Below the pieces are notes generated by a model. The model searched no databases and was not told the DNA's origin. It saw nothing but the letters and a program-made list of their open reading frames with translations. A stretch of DNA of 64,000 bases, taken from the NCBI RefSeq assembly GCF_000717915.1, contig NZ_JOCX01000025.1:50702-114701 (forward strand), given 5' to 3'. Source of the DNA: Streptomyces sp. NRRL S-244 (GTDB lineage Bacteria > Actinomycetota > Actinomycetes > Streptomycetales > Streptomycetaceae). The first letter of the stretch is position 1, and every line of letters begins with the position of its first letter. Positions 1 through 10,000 of the stretch are shown one piece after another. The position numbers were made by a program, and so were the translations under genes.

Positions 1-823
1 TGCGTCCGTGCCGGTCCCCGTTCCCGTGCCCGTCACCGTGTCCGCCGCGGCCGCGGAAGAGGCGGAAGAGGCGGGAGAGACGGCTGAGACGGCTGAGGAC
101 GTGGTGGGCGGGCCGGCCACGGACGCACCGGCTGACGGAGGAGGCGAACTGGGCGAGGCGGAGGCGAGCCGCCGCACGCGCTTCCTCGCCCTGGTCGCTG
201 CGGTTGCCGTCGTGGCAGCCATCGGATGCGGGGTCCTGGTCCTGCAGCGCTTCGGCGACTCGAAGGGCGCGGGGAACTCCGCCGGGGCGGCCCCGCACGC
301 CGGCACCTCGGCACCGATCACGCCGATCACGCCGAGCTCGCCGGCCACGGCCTCCGCACCCGAGCCCCCCGCCACCGGCGCGGCCGCGAATCCCGGCCCC
401 GGCGGCAGCCCGGGCCGCGCCACGGCCGGGGCCGCGGGCGGCGGCGGCAACACCACACCCGCCCCCCAGACTCCGAAGGCGTCGCTCCCAGGCCAGAAGA
501 CGCCCGTCGCGGACCCGATGGCCGACTCGAAGCACGGCCGGTACGTCTCGCGCATCGCCTGGTCCGACAACGGCGGTTCCACGGTCGTACAGGTCTACGC
601 CGACTACACCGACACCGACCGGGGCCGGGGATCGGCTACGGGGCACGACTACGACATCGGCCAGGACATCGTCGTGCTGTGCCAGGTCGCCGGGCGCGCC
701 GTCCCGCTGGGCGACTACCACGGCCCCGCCGAGCGCAACGGTTGGTGGTACCGCATGTCCACCGGCGAATACATCCCCGCCGTCTACGTCGACACCGGCC
801 GGGAATCGCTTCCGGCCTGCTGA
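1..823 (+). CDS. single-pass membrane protein with C-terminal SH3-like domain (5' end may lie outside window)
   Basis: The frame is open to the left edge; the first in-window start is GTG at 8, so the true start may be upstream. Counted from GTG 8, residues 1-55 are acidic and Ala/Glu-rich with a Val-Pro run. One transmembrane helix spans about 59-80, followed by a Pro/Ala/Gly linker (85-165) and a folded C-terminal domain (about 178-271) with the pattern VVLCQVAG...WWYRM..GEYIPAVYV. That pattern resembles the bacterial SH3-like domains of exported Streptomyces proteins; this is a resemblance, not a firm family match. It ends in PAC, as does the small protein that follows. Topology is probably N-in/C-out. 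Substrate and role are unknown. Confidence 0.7.
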   Translation, partial: ASVPVPVPVPVTVSAAAAEEAEEAGETAETAEDVVGGPATDAPADGGGELGEAEASRRTRFLALVAAVAVVAAIGCGVLVLQRFGDSKGAGNSAGAAPHAGTSAPITPITPSSPATASAPEPPATGAAANPGPGGSPGRATAGAAGGGGNTTPAPQTPKASLPGQKTPVADPMADSKHGRYVSRIAWSDNGGSTVVQVYADYTDTDRGRGSATGHDYDIGQDIVVLCQVAGRAVPLGDYHGPAERNGWWYRMSTGEYIPAVYVDTGRESLPAC

Positions 824-862
824 ATCCCCGGCATCGCTCGGCCCACAGCGAAGGGGGCGCCG

Positions 863-1042
863 ATGGCGCCCGCCTCGCCTGCCAAGAAGCCTCACCGACT
901 GGCCCTGAGCGCCGCGGCGGTGACCGCGATCGCGGCCGCCGCCGCGGGGATCGGCTACGCCGTGGCGAACACCTTCATGTACGGCGACACCCCCGGCCAG
1001 AACCCCCCGACCAATACGGACTGGTCAGTTCCGGCCTGCTGA
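863..1042 (+). CDS. small single-pass membrane protein, 59 aa
   Basis: ATG at 863 follows AAGGGGG with normal spacing. The 59 residues comprise a basic start (PAKKPHR), one hydrophobic helix at about 13-37 (Ala-rich) and a short outside tail ending VPAC. It lies 39 nt after the previous gene in the same direction, so the two are probably co-transcribed. Both proteins end in PAC. No family recognised. Codon use looks native. Confidence 0.6.
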   Translation: MAPASPAKKPHRLALSAAAVTAIAAAAAGIGYAVANTFMYGDTPGQNPPTNTDWSVPAC

Positions 1043-1106
1043 CCGTGGCTGGGGGCAGCTCGGCATCATCGACCGCCGCCCGGCAGGTCGCCGTCTCGGA
1101 GGGTGC

Positions 1107-1541
1107 TCAGTCGAGACAGAACTCGTTGCCCTCGATGTCCTGCATCAGGAGGCACGACTCGTTGTATTCATCGGCACGCAGCAGTTGCAGGCGTGTCGCC
1201 CCGAGCGCGACCAGTCGTGCGCCTTCCGCCTCGAGCCTGGCCACGCGCTCTTCGCCCACGAGCCCGGTGCCGGCCCGCACGTCGAGATGCACCCGATTCT
1301 TGACGACCTTGCCCTCGGGAACGCGCTGGAAGTACATGCGCGGGCCCGCACCTGTGGGATCCATACAGACGAACCCTGCACCCTGACGTTCAGGCGGCAG
1401 CGAGCGATCGTAGTCGGCCCAAGTGGCGAAACCCTCCGGTGCCGGCGGAACGACGTACCCCAACACCTCACACCAGAAGCGAGCGACGCGCTCGGGTTCT
1501 GCGCAGTCGAAGGTGACCTGAATCTGCTTGATCAATGACAT
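1107..1541 (-). CDS. VOC-family (glyoxalase-like) protein
   Basis: A 144-residue protein with two beta-alpha-beta-beta-beta modules of the vicinal oxygen chelate fold. The first module begins KQIQVTFDCAEPERVARFWCEVLGY, the usual start of the small glyoxalase_6-like group. The second ends DIEGNEFCLD, where E of GNEF is the usual last metal-ligand position. His of NRVHLDV is the other recognisable ligand. Substrate cannot be told from sequence; relatives include bleomycin-resistance-like and dioxygenase-like proteins. It is a single gene, antisense to its left neighbours, with ATG at 1541. Confidence 0.85.
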   Translation of the reverse strand: MSLIKQIQVTFDCAEPERVARFWCEVLGYVVPPAPEGFATWADYDRSLPPERQGAGFVCMDPTGAGPRMYFQRVPEGKVVKNRVHLDVRAGTGLVGEERVARLEAEGARLVALGATRLQLLRADEYNESCLLMQDIEGNEFCLD

Positions 1542-1752
1542 CGGCGCACCATAGCAGGCGGACCCTGATGCTCATCTCCCGGTAGCCACACGCATGTTGA
1601 TGGGGGAGAGGTCCTGGGGAGCCCCGGCCTTGGCCGGCGCAGGACCGGGCAAGGGTCTCCGCCGGACAGGCCCGCCACCCCGCGGGGCCGGTACGGGAGC
1701 CGGACCGCGATCGGGACAACCCGCGGTTCGAGGCGGCCTCGGGGCAGGAGAA

Positions 1753-1790
1753 GGGCCCCGTACCGCCATGGTGATGGCGGTACGGGGCCC
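1753..1790. terminator. hairpin terminator, 17-bp perfect stem
   Basis: GGGCCCCGTACCGCCAT (1753-1769) and its exact complement (1774-1790) enclose the loop GGTG. It sits about 50 nt beyond the stop of the minus-strand FG-GAP gene, so it most likely ends that transcript. It has no U-tract, as is common in Streptomyces. The rest of 1542-1842 shows no convincing gene. Confidence 0.85.
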
Positions 1791-1842
1791 GGGTCGGCAG
1801 GCTGGGTGCCGGGTTGCCCGGGTCAGCGCGGTGTGGCTGCGG

Positions 1843-4800
1843 TCACCAGGTGCCGGGCAGGGTCTGCCAGCTCAGGAAGCCGTTCTCGAAACCGCCGTCG
1901 GGGCGGCTCTTGAAGGTGAAGGTTCCCGAGGCGCCGCTCGCGTAGTTGTACAGCGAGGAGATGTCGGCCCGGCCGTCCCCGTCGGAGTCGCCCGAGAGCG
2001 GCATGCCGGCGTTCGTGCCGTACCAGTTCCCCTCCGGGGTGTCCCAGCTGCGGACCGCGTCCCCGACCGTGCCGTCGGGCTTGGCGAGCAGCGTCGACAG
2101 CGAGGCGTGGCCGTCCCCGTGGTCGTACATCAGGGCGGCGTCGGCGCGGCCGTCGCCGTTGTAGTCGCCGGCCGTGAACTTGATCTTCGCGTACTCCCAC
2201 GCGCCGCCGGCGGGCTGGTTCCACGACTTCACGGGGGCGGCGACGCCGCCGTTCGGCTGGGCGAGGAAGGTGAAGACCGCGACACCGCCGGCCGTGTAGC
2301 CGTACAGGGCGACGATGTCGTCCCGCTTGTCGCCGTTGAAGTCGCCGACCCGCCACGTGGCGTGGTCGGTCCACCAGTTGCCCGCGGGGGTACGCCAGCT
2401 GGCGGCGGCCGGGTTGAAGAACCCGTCACCCTTCGAGGTCCAGGTGTGGGCCCCCGCTTCGCCGTTGCCGTAGTCGTAGACCATGGCGACGTCCGCCTTG
2501 CCGTCGCCGTTGAAGTCGCCGGCGAACGGCTTGGTCCTGGCCCAGTCGAAGGAGCCGGCGCCGGTGCCCGCGGTGGTCGTCACCCCCTTGACCGGGGTGA
2601 AGGTGCCCGTGGTGTTGGACAGGAAGCTCCACAGGGAGTTGGAGCCGTCGGCGTAGCCGTACAGCGCGACGATGTCGGCGCGCCCGTCGCCGTTGACGTC
2701 GCCGGCCGTCCACTTGGCGCGCTGGTGGGAGAAGCCGCCCTTGGTGCTGGTCCAGCGGACCGTGGGCTCCGCGTACCCGCCGCCCGGCAGCGCGTCGAAG
2801 ACCCACAGCGCGGTGGTGTTGTCGCCGTAGTCGTAGGCGGTGGCGAGGTCGCTGCGGCCGTCGCCGTTGAAGTCGCCGGACAGGTCGGTGCGCAGGTGCG
2901 CGGTCCGGTCGGCCGGCTGGTGCTCGAACGTCGCGCCGGTCACGGTGTTGGCGCGGATGTAGCCCTTCTCGAAGTCCTCGCGGACGCCGCCCGCCACCTC
3001 GTACTCGTAGGAGGTCGGGTAGCCGAGGGTGCTCTTCTCGGCGCCCATCGCGATCCACCGCCTGCGGATGGAACCGCGGATCGCCGAGGCGCCGTTGCCC
3101 TTGCTCCAGTAGATGGATGCGGTGGCCTCGGCGTCCGAGCGGGGCCGGAAGTGGTTGAAGCGGGCGACGGAGCCGTCCCCGACGTTGGTCTCGTCGGTGA
3201 CCGGGTAGCCGATCCGGCTGGCCGGACCGCCGAGGGAGACGTACGTGGCGTAGATCGAGCCGTGGACGGACCACGCGCCGGTCTCGGTGGACCAGTAGAT
3301 GCCACCCTTGCCGCCCGCGGCCGAGTAGAAGGTGGAGAACCGTCCGGTGCCGTCGAACGTGGGCGTCTCGTCGGAGGTCGGGTAGCCGAGGATGCCCTTC
3401 TCGGCGCCCATCGCGAGCCACTTGGCGCGGATGCCGCCCCACACGACCCACGCGCCGCTGCTCGGATGCCAGTAGATGGAGCCGTTGTCACTGGTCTGGC
3501 CCGGTCCGCGGAGGTTGACGTAGCGGCCCACCCCGTCGGACGGGACGAGCACGTCGGTGGTCGGGTAGCCGATGGAGGTGCCGCCCTTGGCCAGGTACTT
3601 GGCCAGGATCGGACCGCACAGGGTGTGCGTGCCGGTGGCGGCGGAGGTGAAGGCCTGGCACTCCGACCAGGAGGTGCCGCCGAGTACGAGCTGCCTGCCG
3701 GCGCCGAAGGCCGAGCCCCCGGCCGGGGCCTGCCCCGGGAACTCGGTGATGCGGCCGTTGCCGTCGCGCGACCACAGGTCGGCGAGGCCGTTGGCCTCGA
3801 AGTCCCCGTTGCTGGACAGGTGGGCGTAGGCCGCGCCGGTGAAGCCTGAGCCGATGGAGGTCGTACGGACCGCCGGGTCGGCGAAGACCGACAGGTCGGC
3901 CACGGTGACCGCGCCCGGCTCGGTGGTGACGCGGCTCGTGTACTGGTGGATCTTGCCGGTGACCGTGTCGCGGGCCCAGACCTCGGGCAGCCGGTCGCCG
4001 TTGAGGTCGCCCGGTGCCATGAGCGTCATGTTCTTCCAGTCGGCGTTGCCGAGCAGGACCGGCTCACCGAAGGCGTCGAGGAAGCCGACGGCCGAGCCGC
4101 GGTACAGCCACAGCTGGTCCCCGGTCTTCACCAGCAGGTCGGGCTGGTCGGCGTCGTCGACCTTGCCGTCGCCGTTGTCGTCGTCCACGCTCCCGATCGC
4201 GACGGCCTGGTCCGCGTCGGACCAGTGGTCGTCCACGTCGGGATTGCCCACCTGGAGCTCGATGCGGTTCGCGTCCGCGCTCTCCAGGTCGCCGTCGCCC
4301 TTGTTGGGGTAGACGTAGAGGTTCTTGCGGGAGTTGTCGGGGCTGGGCTGCAGGGCGACGAGGTCCTCGTAGTAGTCCTCGTTCCAGCTGCCGCGGTGCG
4401 TCAGCGAGGCGGCGTCGGCGAAGGAGCCCTGGTCGTCGAGCTGGCGGGAGAGGTCGAAGGTGCCGTCGCCCTTGCCCGGGTGCATCCACAGCAGGCCGGA
4501 GCCCGGGTCGACGCTCCAGATGTCCACCGTGCCGTCGCCGTTGAGGTCGCCGTGCTTGTCACGGGTGGCCAGGCGCTTGGCGTAGAACAGGTACTCCTTG
4601 AGGTTCGACCGGTTGCCCGAGGCGTCGAGGCTGCGCACGAACAGGCGCTGCGGACCGGCCGTGGTCGGCGTGTACTTGACGTCCACCGAGCCGCCGACGG
4701 TGGTCGGCGCGATCTTGTTCACCTTCGGGTTGGAGTCGGTCCACCACTCGAATCCCGTGACGTCCTTGACCCCGTTGGCACTCAGCGTGAAGGTCCCCTC

Positions 4801-6747
4801 GGAGCGTGCGAATCCGGTCTTCGCGGGGTCGTCCTCGTTCTCCGGGAACTGCTTCGACGTCACCAGCGGCGTCCGGTCCGGGCGGGTCCGGTCGATGGTG
4901 AAGAGGCACTGGCCGGCCCAGGGGCCGGGCGGGCCGACGTTGTCCAGCGTCCGTACGTCCCACCGGTACGTGCCGTTCAGGTCCTTGGCCGGGATGCGCA
5001 GCTGTGCGACGTTGCCGTTGGTGGCCTTGATGACGGACTTGGTCTGGCTGGAGGAGCCGTCCTTCCACCAGTGGAACTCGGCGCCCAGGGAGTTGTCCCC
5101 CTTGTCCTTGTCCTTCACCCGGGCGCGTAGGACGATCTCGTCGGTGGTCCCGATGACACCGCCCGTGCAGGGCACGGAGGGGTCGGTGGAGCGGTCCGTG
5201 ATCTTGTCCGGGGTGGTGTTGAACGTCGTGGAGACGCGGGCGCTGTTCGGGTCCAGCTTGCGCCAGGAGACGTCGACGGTGTCCTTGGCGGCCTTCAGGC
5301 CGATGGTCCAGGTGCTCCAGTGCTTCTGCGCGGCCGCCGCGACGGCCGACTTCACGTTGAACTCGATCAGGTCGCCGTCGCCGGGGCAGTTGCGCCCGCC
5401 GTAGGACTGGCCGCTGGAGTCGACGAGGCGCCTCCAGTCGGGCTGGTTGTTCCAGGTGGTCGACTTGGAGATGGGGCCCGTCTCCCAGGCCTGGATGTCA
5501 CCGGACTTGCAGCTCCAGGAGCCGGCCGACTTCTGCTTGATGCGCAGGGTCGACTCGATGATCTGCTTGTCCCAGTAGTCCTTCATCCCGACCTGGAAGA
5601 AGGTCTTGGCGCAGATCACGGCGTCGCCGTTGGCGGCGTCCTTGGCGCAGCCGACGCGGGCGTCCTTGCTGAGGGTGCCGCCGTTCCAGTAGTTCGTGCT
5701 CGGCGAGGACGGGAACGCGTTGTGCTTGTACGCGATCGTCCACGCCGTCTTCCAGGCGTCCCAGGTCGGGTCGATCACGACCGGGTACGTGGTCTCCGGC
5801 GCCTTGAGCAGGCTCTGGTCCGGGGTCAGGGTGAGCGTGGAGCCGTTCAGCCGGACTCCGAGGTCGGCCTGCCTGGCACCGGTGGTGACGCCCTCGACCG
5901 GCGCCGGGGGAGCCTCGGCGGCCGCGGAACGCAGGAGGGACTTGGCAGCGGTCGCCGGTGCGGCCGGCGTGCCGGCAGCGGCCTCGGCCTTCTGTCCGCC
6001 CGCGTCCCACATCTGGGGCTTCGCCGAGCCGAAGACGGTCTGCCCGGCCGGGTCCACGGCGCGCAGCTGCCCGTCGGCTTCGGCCCGTACGGTGAGCCCC
6101 TCGGCCTTCAGGCCGAAGGAGAGGGAGGCCAGGGCCGGGTTGGCGGCGGCCTCACGGGACTTGACGACGAGCGCGTGGGAGAAGCTGTCCACGGTCGCGC
6201 TCACCCGCAGGTCCACCCCGGGCAGCACCTCGGGGTAGAGCGCGCTGCTGCCGTCGAGCCGGGGTTCGGGCAGCGGCGCCGGCCAGCTCAGGGCCACGTC
6301 GCGGCCGTTCTCCGACATCACCGCGAGGGGGGAGTCGCCGCCCCCCGAAAACGTCAGCCCGATGGAGGCGGCCTTCGGGGCGAGGCGGCCGTCGGGGCCT
6401 TTCTGCAGCGTGGTGTCGACGGGAATGAGCTTTCCGCCTCGGCGTACCCGTACGGGAACCAGGGCGTGCTCCGCCGTTTGTGTTCCGTTCGGATTGGCCC
6501 ACACCTCGTCCGTCTCGGTGCGCAGGCCCACGATTTCGACCGGCTTTCCGGTCCGCTCGGCCTCGGCGGCCGCCTTCTCGGCTTCGGCGGCGGGCGCCGA
6601 CCGCCCGGCGGCGGGGCCGGAGTCCGCCGCCGCGGCGAGGGGTGCGGTACCCATCAGGCCCGCGGTCAGGGCCAGTGTCGTGACCAGTGCCGACGCCCGC
6701 AAGCGAGGCTGGCCGGTGGCGCGTTGCCGCGCCAGGGGTGGTCTCAC
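1843..6747 (-). CDS. giant secreted DNRLRE / FG-GAP / LGFP-repeat protein
   Basis: 1634 residues. GTG at 6747 opens a signal peptide (basic start, then ALVTTLALTAGLMGT, cleavage near PLAAAA-DS). Residues 45-300 are the N-terminal region typical of Streptomyces DNRLRE proteins. A DNRLRE-type domain lies at about 320-510 (IIESTLRIKQ, STTWNNQPDW). FG-GAP/VCBS propeller repeats run at about 730-990 (GDLNGDGTVDIW style). Four LGFP repeats run at about 1035-1250 (SIGYPTTD, ILGYPTSDE, RIGYPVTDE, TLGYPTSYE). Further FG-GAP repeats fill 1283-1634 with DxNGDGxxD calcium loops. LGFP modules are known for cell-envelope binding. It is divergent from the RHS toxin gene and paralogous to the 15757-19713 protein. 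Likely exported and wall-associated; function unknown. Confidence 0.85.
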   Translation of the reverse strand: MRPPLARQRATGQPRLRASALVTTLALTAGLMGTAPLAAAADSGPAAGRSAPAAEAEKAAAEAERTGKPVEIVGLRTETDEVWANPNGTQTAEHALVPVRVRRGGKLIPVDTTLQKGPDGRLAPKAASIGLTFSGGGDSPLAVMSENGRDVALSWPAPLPEPRLDGSSALYPEVLPGVDLRVSATVDSFSHALVVKSREAAANPALASLSFGLKAEGLTVRAEADGQLRAVDPAGQTVFGSAKPQMWDAGGQKAEAAAGTPAAPATAAKSLLRSAAAEAPPAPVEGVTTGARQADLGVRLNGSTLTLTPDQSLLKAPETTYPVVIDPTWDAWKTAWTIAYKHNAFPSSPSTNYWNGGTLSKDARVGCAKDAANGDAVICAKTFFQVGMKDYWDKQIIESTLRIKQKSAGSWSCKSGDIQAWETGPISKSTTWNNQPDWRRLVDSSGQSYGGRNCPGDGDLIEFNVKSAVAAAAQKHWSTWTIGLKAAKDTVDVSWRKLDPNSARVSTTFNTTPDKITDRSTDPSVPCTGGVIGTTDEIVLRARVKDKDKGDNSLGAEFHWWKDGSSSQTKSVIKATNGNVAQLRIPAKDLNGTYRWDVRTLDNVGPPGPWAGQCLFTIDRTRPDRTPLVTSKQFPENEDDPAKTGFARSEGTFTLSANGVKDVTGFEWWTDSNPKVNKIAPTTVGGSVDVKYTPTTAGPQRLFVRSLDASGNRSNLKEYLFYAKRLATRDKHGDLNGDGTVDIWSVDPGSGLLWMHPGKGDGTFDLSRQLDDQGSFADAASLTHRGSWNEDYYEDLVALQPSPDNSRKNLYVYPNKGDGDLESADANRIELQVGNPDVDDHWSDADQAVAIGSVDDDNGDGKVDDADQPDLLVKTGDQLWLYRGSAVGFLDAFGEPVLLGNADWKNMTLMAPGDLNGDRLPEVWARDTVTGKIHQYTSRVTTEPGAVTVADLSVFADPAVRTTSIGSGFTGAAYAHLSSNGDFEANGLADLWSRDGNGRITEFPGQAPAGGSAFGAGRQLVLGGTSWSECQAFTSAATGTHTLCGPILAKYLAKGGTSIGYPTTDVLVPSDGVGRYVNLRGPGQTSDNGSIYWHPSSGAWVVWGGIRAKWLAMGAEKGILGYPTSDETPTFDGTGRFSTFYSAAGGKGGIYWSTETGAWSVHGSIYATYVSLGGPASRIGYPVTDETNVGDGSVARFNHFRPRSDAEATASIYWSKGNGASAIRGSIRRRWIAMGAEKSTLGYPTSYEYEVAGGVREDFEKGYIRANTVTGATFEHQPADRTAHLRTDLSGDFNGDGRSDLATAYDYGDNTTALWVFDALPGGGYAEPTVRWTSTKGGFSHQRAKWTAGDVNGDGRADIVALYGYADGSNSLWSFLSNTTGTFTPVKGVTTTAGTGAGSFDWARTKPFAGDFNGDGKADVAMVYDYGNGEAGAHTWTSKGDGFFNPAAASWRTPAGNWWTDHATWRVGDFNGDKRDDIVALYGYTAGGVAVFTFLAQPNGGVAAPVKSWNQPAGGAWEYAKIKFTAGDYNGDGRADAALMYDHGDGHASLSTLLAKPDGTVGDAVRSWDTPEGNWYGTNAGMPLSGDSDGDGRADISSLYNYASGASGTFTFKSRPDGGFENGFLSWQTLPGTW

Positions 6748-7027
6748 GGAGGTTCCTCGTAGTCGATCCGGGCACGTACGGAGGGTTCCTGCGCACGGAT
6801 GGCTTGATCAGTCCGGGCGAGCTTCTCATGACCTGCGGCACCTCCGGGAAAACCGGAAGTGGAAATTCCTATTCCATTCTCCTTCTGTCCGACTTTGCCT
6901 CGACTTGATGCGTACTTTGCGGTACGGAATTACTGCTCTGGAGGCGGTCGGAAATGTGGTGCAGCCCTCACTGTTACGGTCTTGGGCCTACGTCCGAATA
7001 GTGTGTACATTCGTGCACGCGTGAGCT
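6748..7027. promoter_or_regulatory. divergent intergenic region between FG-GAP and RHS genes
   Basis: A 280-nt stretch, clearly more AT-rich than its surroundings, must carry both divergent promoters. Visible elements are the palindromic core GGAAATTCC near 6863-6871 and a dyad GTGTAC-ATTC-GTGCAC at 7003-7018, just upstream of the RHS start. No confident -10/-35 pair can be assigned by eye. Confidence 0.4.
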
Positions 7028-10000
7028 TTGACGGAACCCAATTTGCGAAATCGAAATTGGTACGCTAGGGACGGAAAGCGCAGACGCGCACTCGGCTGGG
7101 CGATACCGGCCCTGTCCGTTGCCCTCTGCGTGACCGGGCTCGCCTCGCCACCGGCGTCCGCAGCCTCCTCCTCCCCGCCGGCCCTGCAGAAGCTGACCAA
7201 GGTCGGCGGCAAGCCGGTCACCGGCAAGCCCGCCCCCACACCCGCCGAGTCCCAGCGCAACAAGTGGACCGCACCGCCCAAGGTGGCCTGGCCCGCAGCC
7301 GGTTCGGCCGAGGTCCAGGTCCCCGCCCCAGTCCCCGTCCCAGTCCCCGCCCGGGGCTCCGCGCCCGCCGACGGCCGCTCGCGGATGCTCTCGGCTCCCG
7401 CGGCGGGCGGCCCCGCAGCCCCGCCGCCGGGCCCGGCCAAGGCCGGGACCCTGCCGGTACGGATCGCCGCCGCGGCCCCGGCGGCTGCCGGCGCGCCCGC
7501 AACCCCCGCCGCGCCGCAGCCTCGTAGCGCCGGCGCCCCGCAGGCGCTCTCCGCCCCGGCCGCCGACGCCCCGGCCGCCGACGCCCCGCCCGCGGTAGCC
7601 CCGGCCGCCGACACCCCGGTCAAGGTGAAGGTCGACCTGCTCGACCGCAGCGCCGCCGACAAGGCGGGCGTCCCGAGCGGGCTCCTGATGACCGTCAAGC
7701 GGACCGACACCCGCGCCGGCGACGCACCGGTCTCGGTCGAGCTCGACTACAACGCCTTCAAGAACGCGTACGGCGGCAGCTGGGGTTCCCGGCTCCGCTT
7801 CACCGCGCTGCCGGCCTGCGTACTCACGACGCCCGAGCGCCCCGAGTGCCGTATGGCCACCCCGGTCACCGCGAAGAACGACGCGAGCACCGGCACGCTC
7901 ACGGCCACCGTGGCGACGGCGGCACAGCCCGGCTCCGCCGCCGCGGCCGGCTCCTTCGCCACCCAAGGCACCGGCGGTGCGCGCTCCGGCACCCCCATGA
8001 TGCTGGCCTCGGCCGCCGCGGCCGCCCCCACGGTGCTGGCCGCAGCGCCGAGCGCCGACGGCGCCAACGGCACCTTCAAGGCCACCTCGCTGAACCCGTC
8101 CGGCTCCTGGCAGGCGGGCGGCTCGGCCGGCGACTTCTCCTGGTCCTACCCGCTCGAAGTGCCGGCCTCGCTCGGCGGCCCGAGCCCGTCCCTGGCCCTC
8201 GGGTACTCCAGCGCCCAGATCGACGGCCGCACCTCGGCGTCCTCCCAGCAGACCTCCTGGGTCGGCGACGGCTGGGACCTGGGGTCGAACTTCATCGAGC
8301 GCTCCTTCATCCCCTGCAGCCAGGACAAGAAGGAGGGGTCCGGGTTCAACAACCCCAAGGACGACACCGGCGACCTCTGCCACTCCGTCTCCACGGTCAC
8401 GATGTCCCTCAACGGCGGCTCCACACAGCTCGTCCGGGACGACAAGACCGGCCTCTGGCGCCCCTCCGACGACGACGGCTCCCGCGTGGAGCTGCTCTCC
8501 GGCGCCGACAACGGTGACAAGAAGGGCGAGCACTGGCGGGTCACCACCCCGCAGGGCGTCCAGTTCCACTTCGGCCTGAACAAGGTGCCGGGCTGGAGCA
8601 CGGGCAAGCCCGTCACCAACTCGGCGCTGCTGGTTCCGGTCTACGGCAACCACCCGGGCGAGGACTGCTTCAAGGCCGGCGACTTCGCGAACTCGGTCTG
8701 CGACGAGGCCTACCGCTGGAACCTCGACTACGTGGTGGACCCGCGCGGCAACGCGATGACCTACTGGTACGACAAGGAGGTCAACCACTACGGGTCGAAC
8801 TACAAGATCGCGGGCGGTTCCACCAACCGCGCCTACGACCGCGGCGGCTGGCTCGACCACATCTCCTACGGCCTGCGCAGCGACAACCTCTTCGCCAACG
8901 CCCCGGCCCAGGTGCGGTTCACCGTCGCCGAGCGCTGCCTGAAGACGAAGGACTTCGACTGCGCCGAGGACAAGCTCAAGCCCGAGGTGGACTGGAACAT
9001 CGCCAAGATGTGGCCCGACACCCCCGGCGACCAGCTGTGCGCGGCCAAGGAGGAGTGCAAGGCACGCTTCACGCCGACCTTCTTCACCCGCAAGCGGCTG
9101 ACCGAGATCACCACCGAGGTCTGGAACGGCACCACCCACCAGCCCGTCGACACCTGGAAGCTCACCCAGGACTTCCCGCAGACCGGTGACGGCACCGACT
9201 ACCCGCTGTGGCTCTCCGCCGTCCGGCACACCGGCAGGAACGGGAAGGACGGCAAGGAGACCAGCCTCCCGCCGGTCACCTTCCGCGGCAAGCAGCTGCC
9301 CAACCGCGTCGACGGCCTGGACGACGGAAAGCCGCCGTACCTGCGCTACCGCATCGAGGCCATCGACACCGAGACCGGCTCCACGGTCAACGTGCACTAC
9401 CGCGAGCCGGAGTGCCGGGCCGCGAACCCGCGCGTGATCCCGTCCTCCCACGAGTCGAACACCCTGCGGTGCTACCCGGTCATCAGCGAGATACCGGACC
9501 CGAACGACCCCAAGCGCGAGAAGAAGCTCTACGTCACCGACTGGTTCCACAAGCACCTCGTCGACCAGGTGCAGGAGGAGGACCGCAACGGCAACTCCCC
9601 GACGCGCGTCACCGAATACCAGTACCTCGGCACGCCGGCGTGGGCGTACGACGACGAGACCGAGACGATGCGCCCGAACACGCGCACGTGGTCGCAGTGG
9701 CGCGGCTACGAGCGCGTACGGACGCTGATCGGAGCGGCGCCGGACAAGAGGTCCCTGACCGAGACCCTGTACTTCCGCGGCCTCGACGGCGACCGGGCCG
9801 CCCCCTCGGGCGGCAAGCGTTCGGTGAAGGTCAAGGACTCCGAGGGCAAGGAGCTCGCCGACCACCGCCTCTTCGCCGGCCAGACCCGCGAGGTCCTGGC
9901 CTACAACGGCGAGGGCGGCGCCCTGGAGGCCGCGACCACGTACACCCCGTGGCTGCACGGCCCGACGGCCACCCGGCTGCGCGAGGGCATCGAGCCGCTC

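Noticed and set aside
2000..2900. recurring GTCGCCGTTGAAGTCGCC-type DNA repeats
   Set aside because: They are the coding sequence of FG-GAP calcium loops (GDFNGDG), not a separate DNA repeat.
1594..5130. long plus-strand open frames across the FG-GAP gene
   Set aside because: No family motifs, low complexity, antisense to a clearly domain-rich gene.
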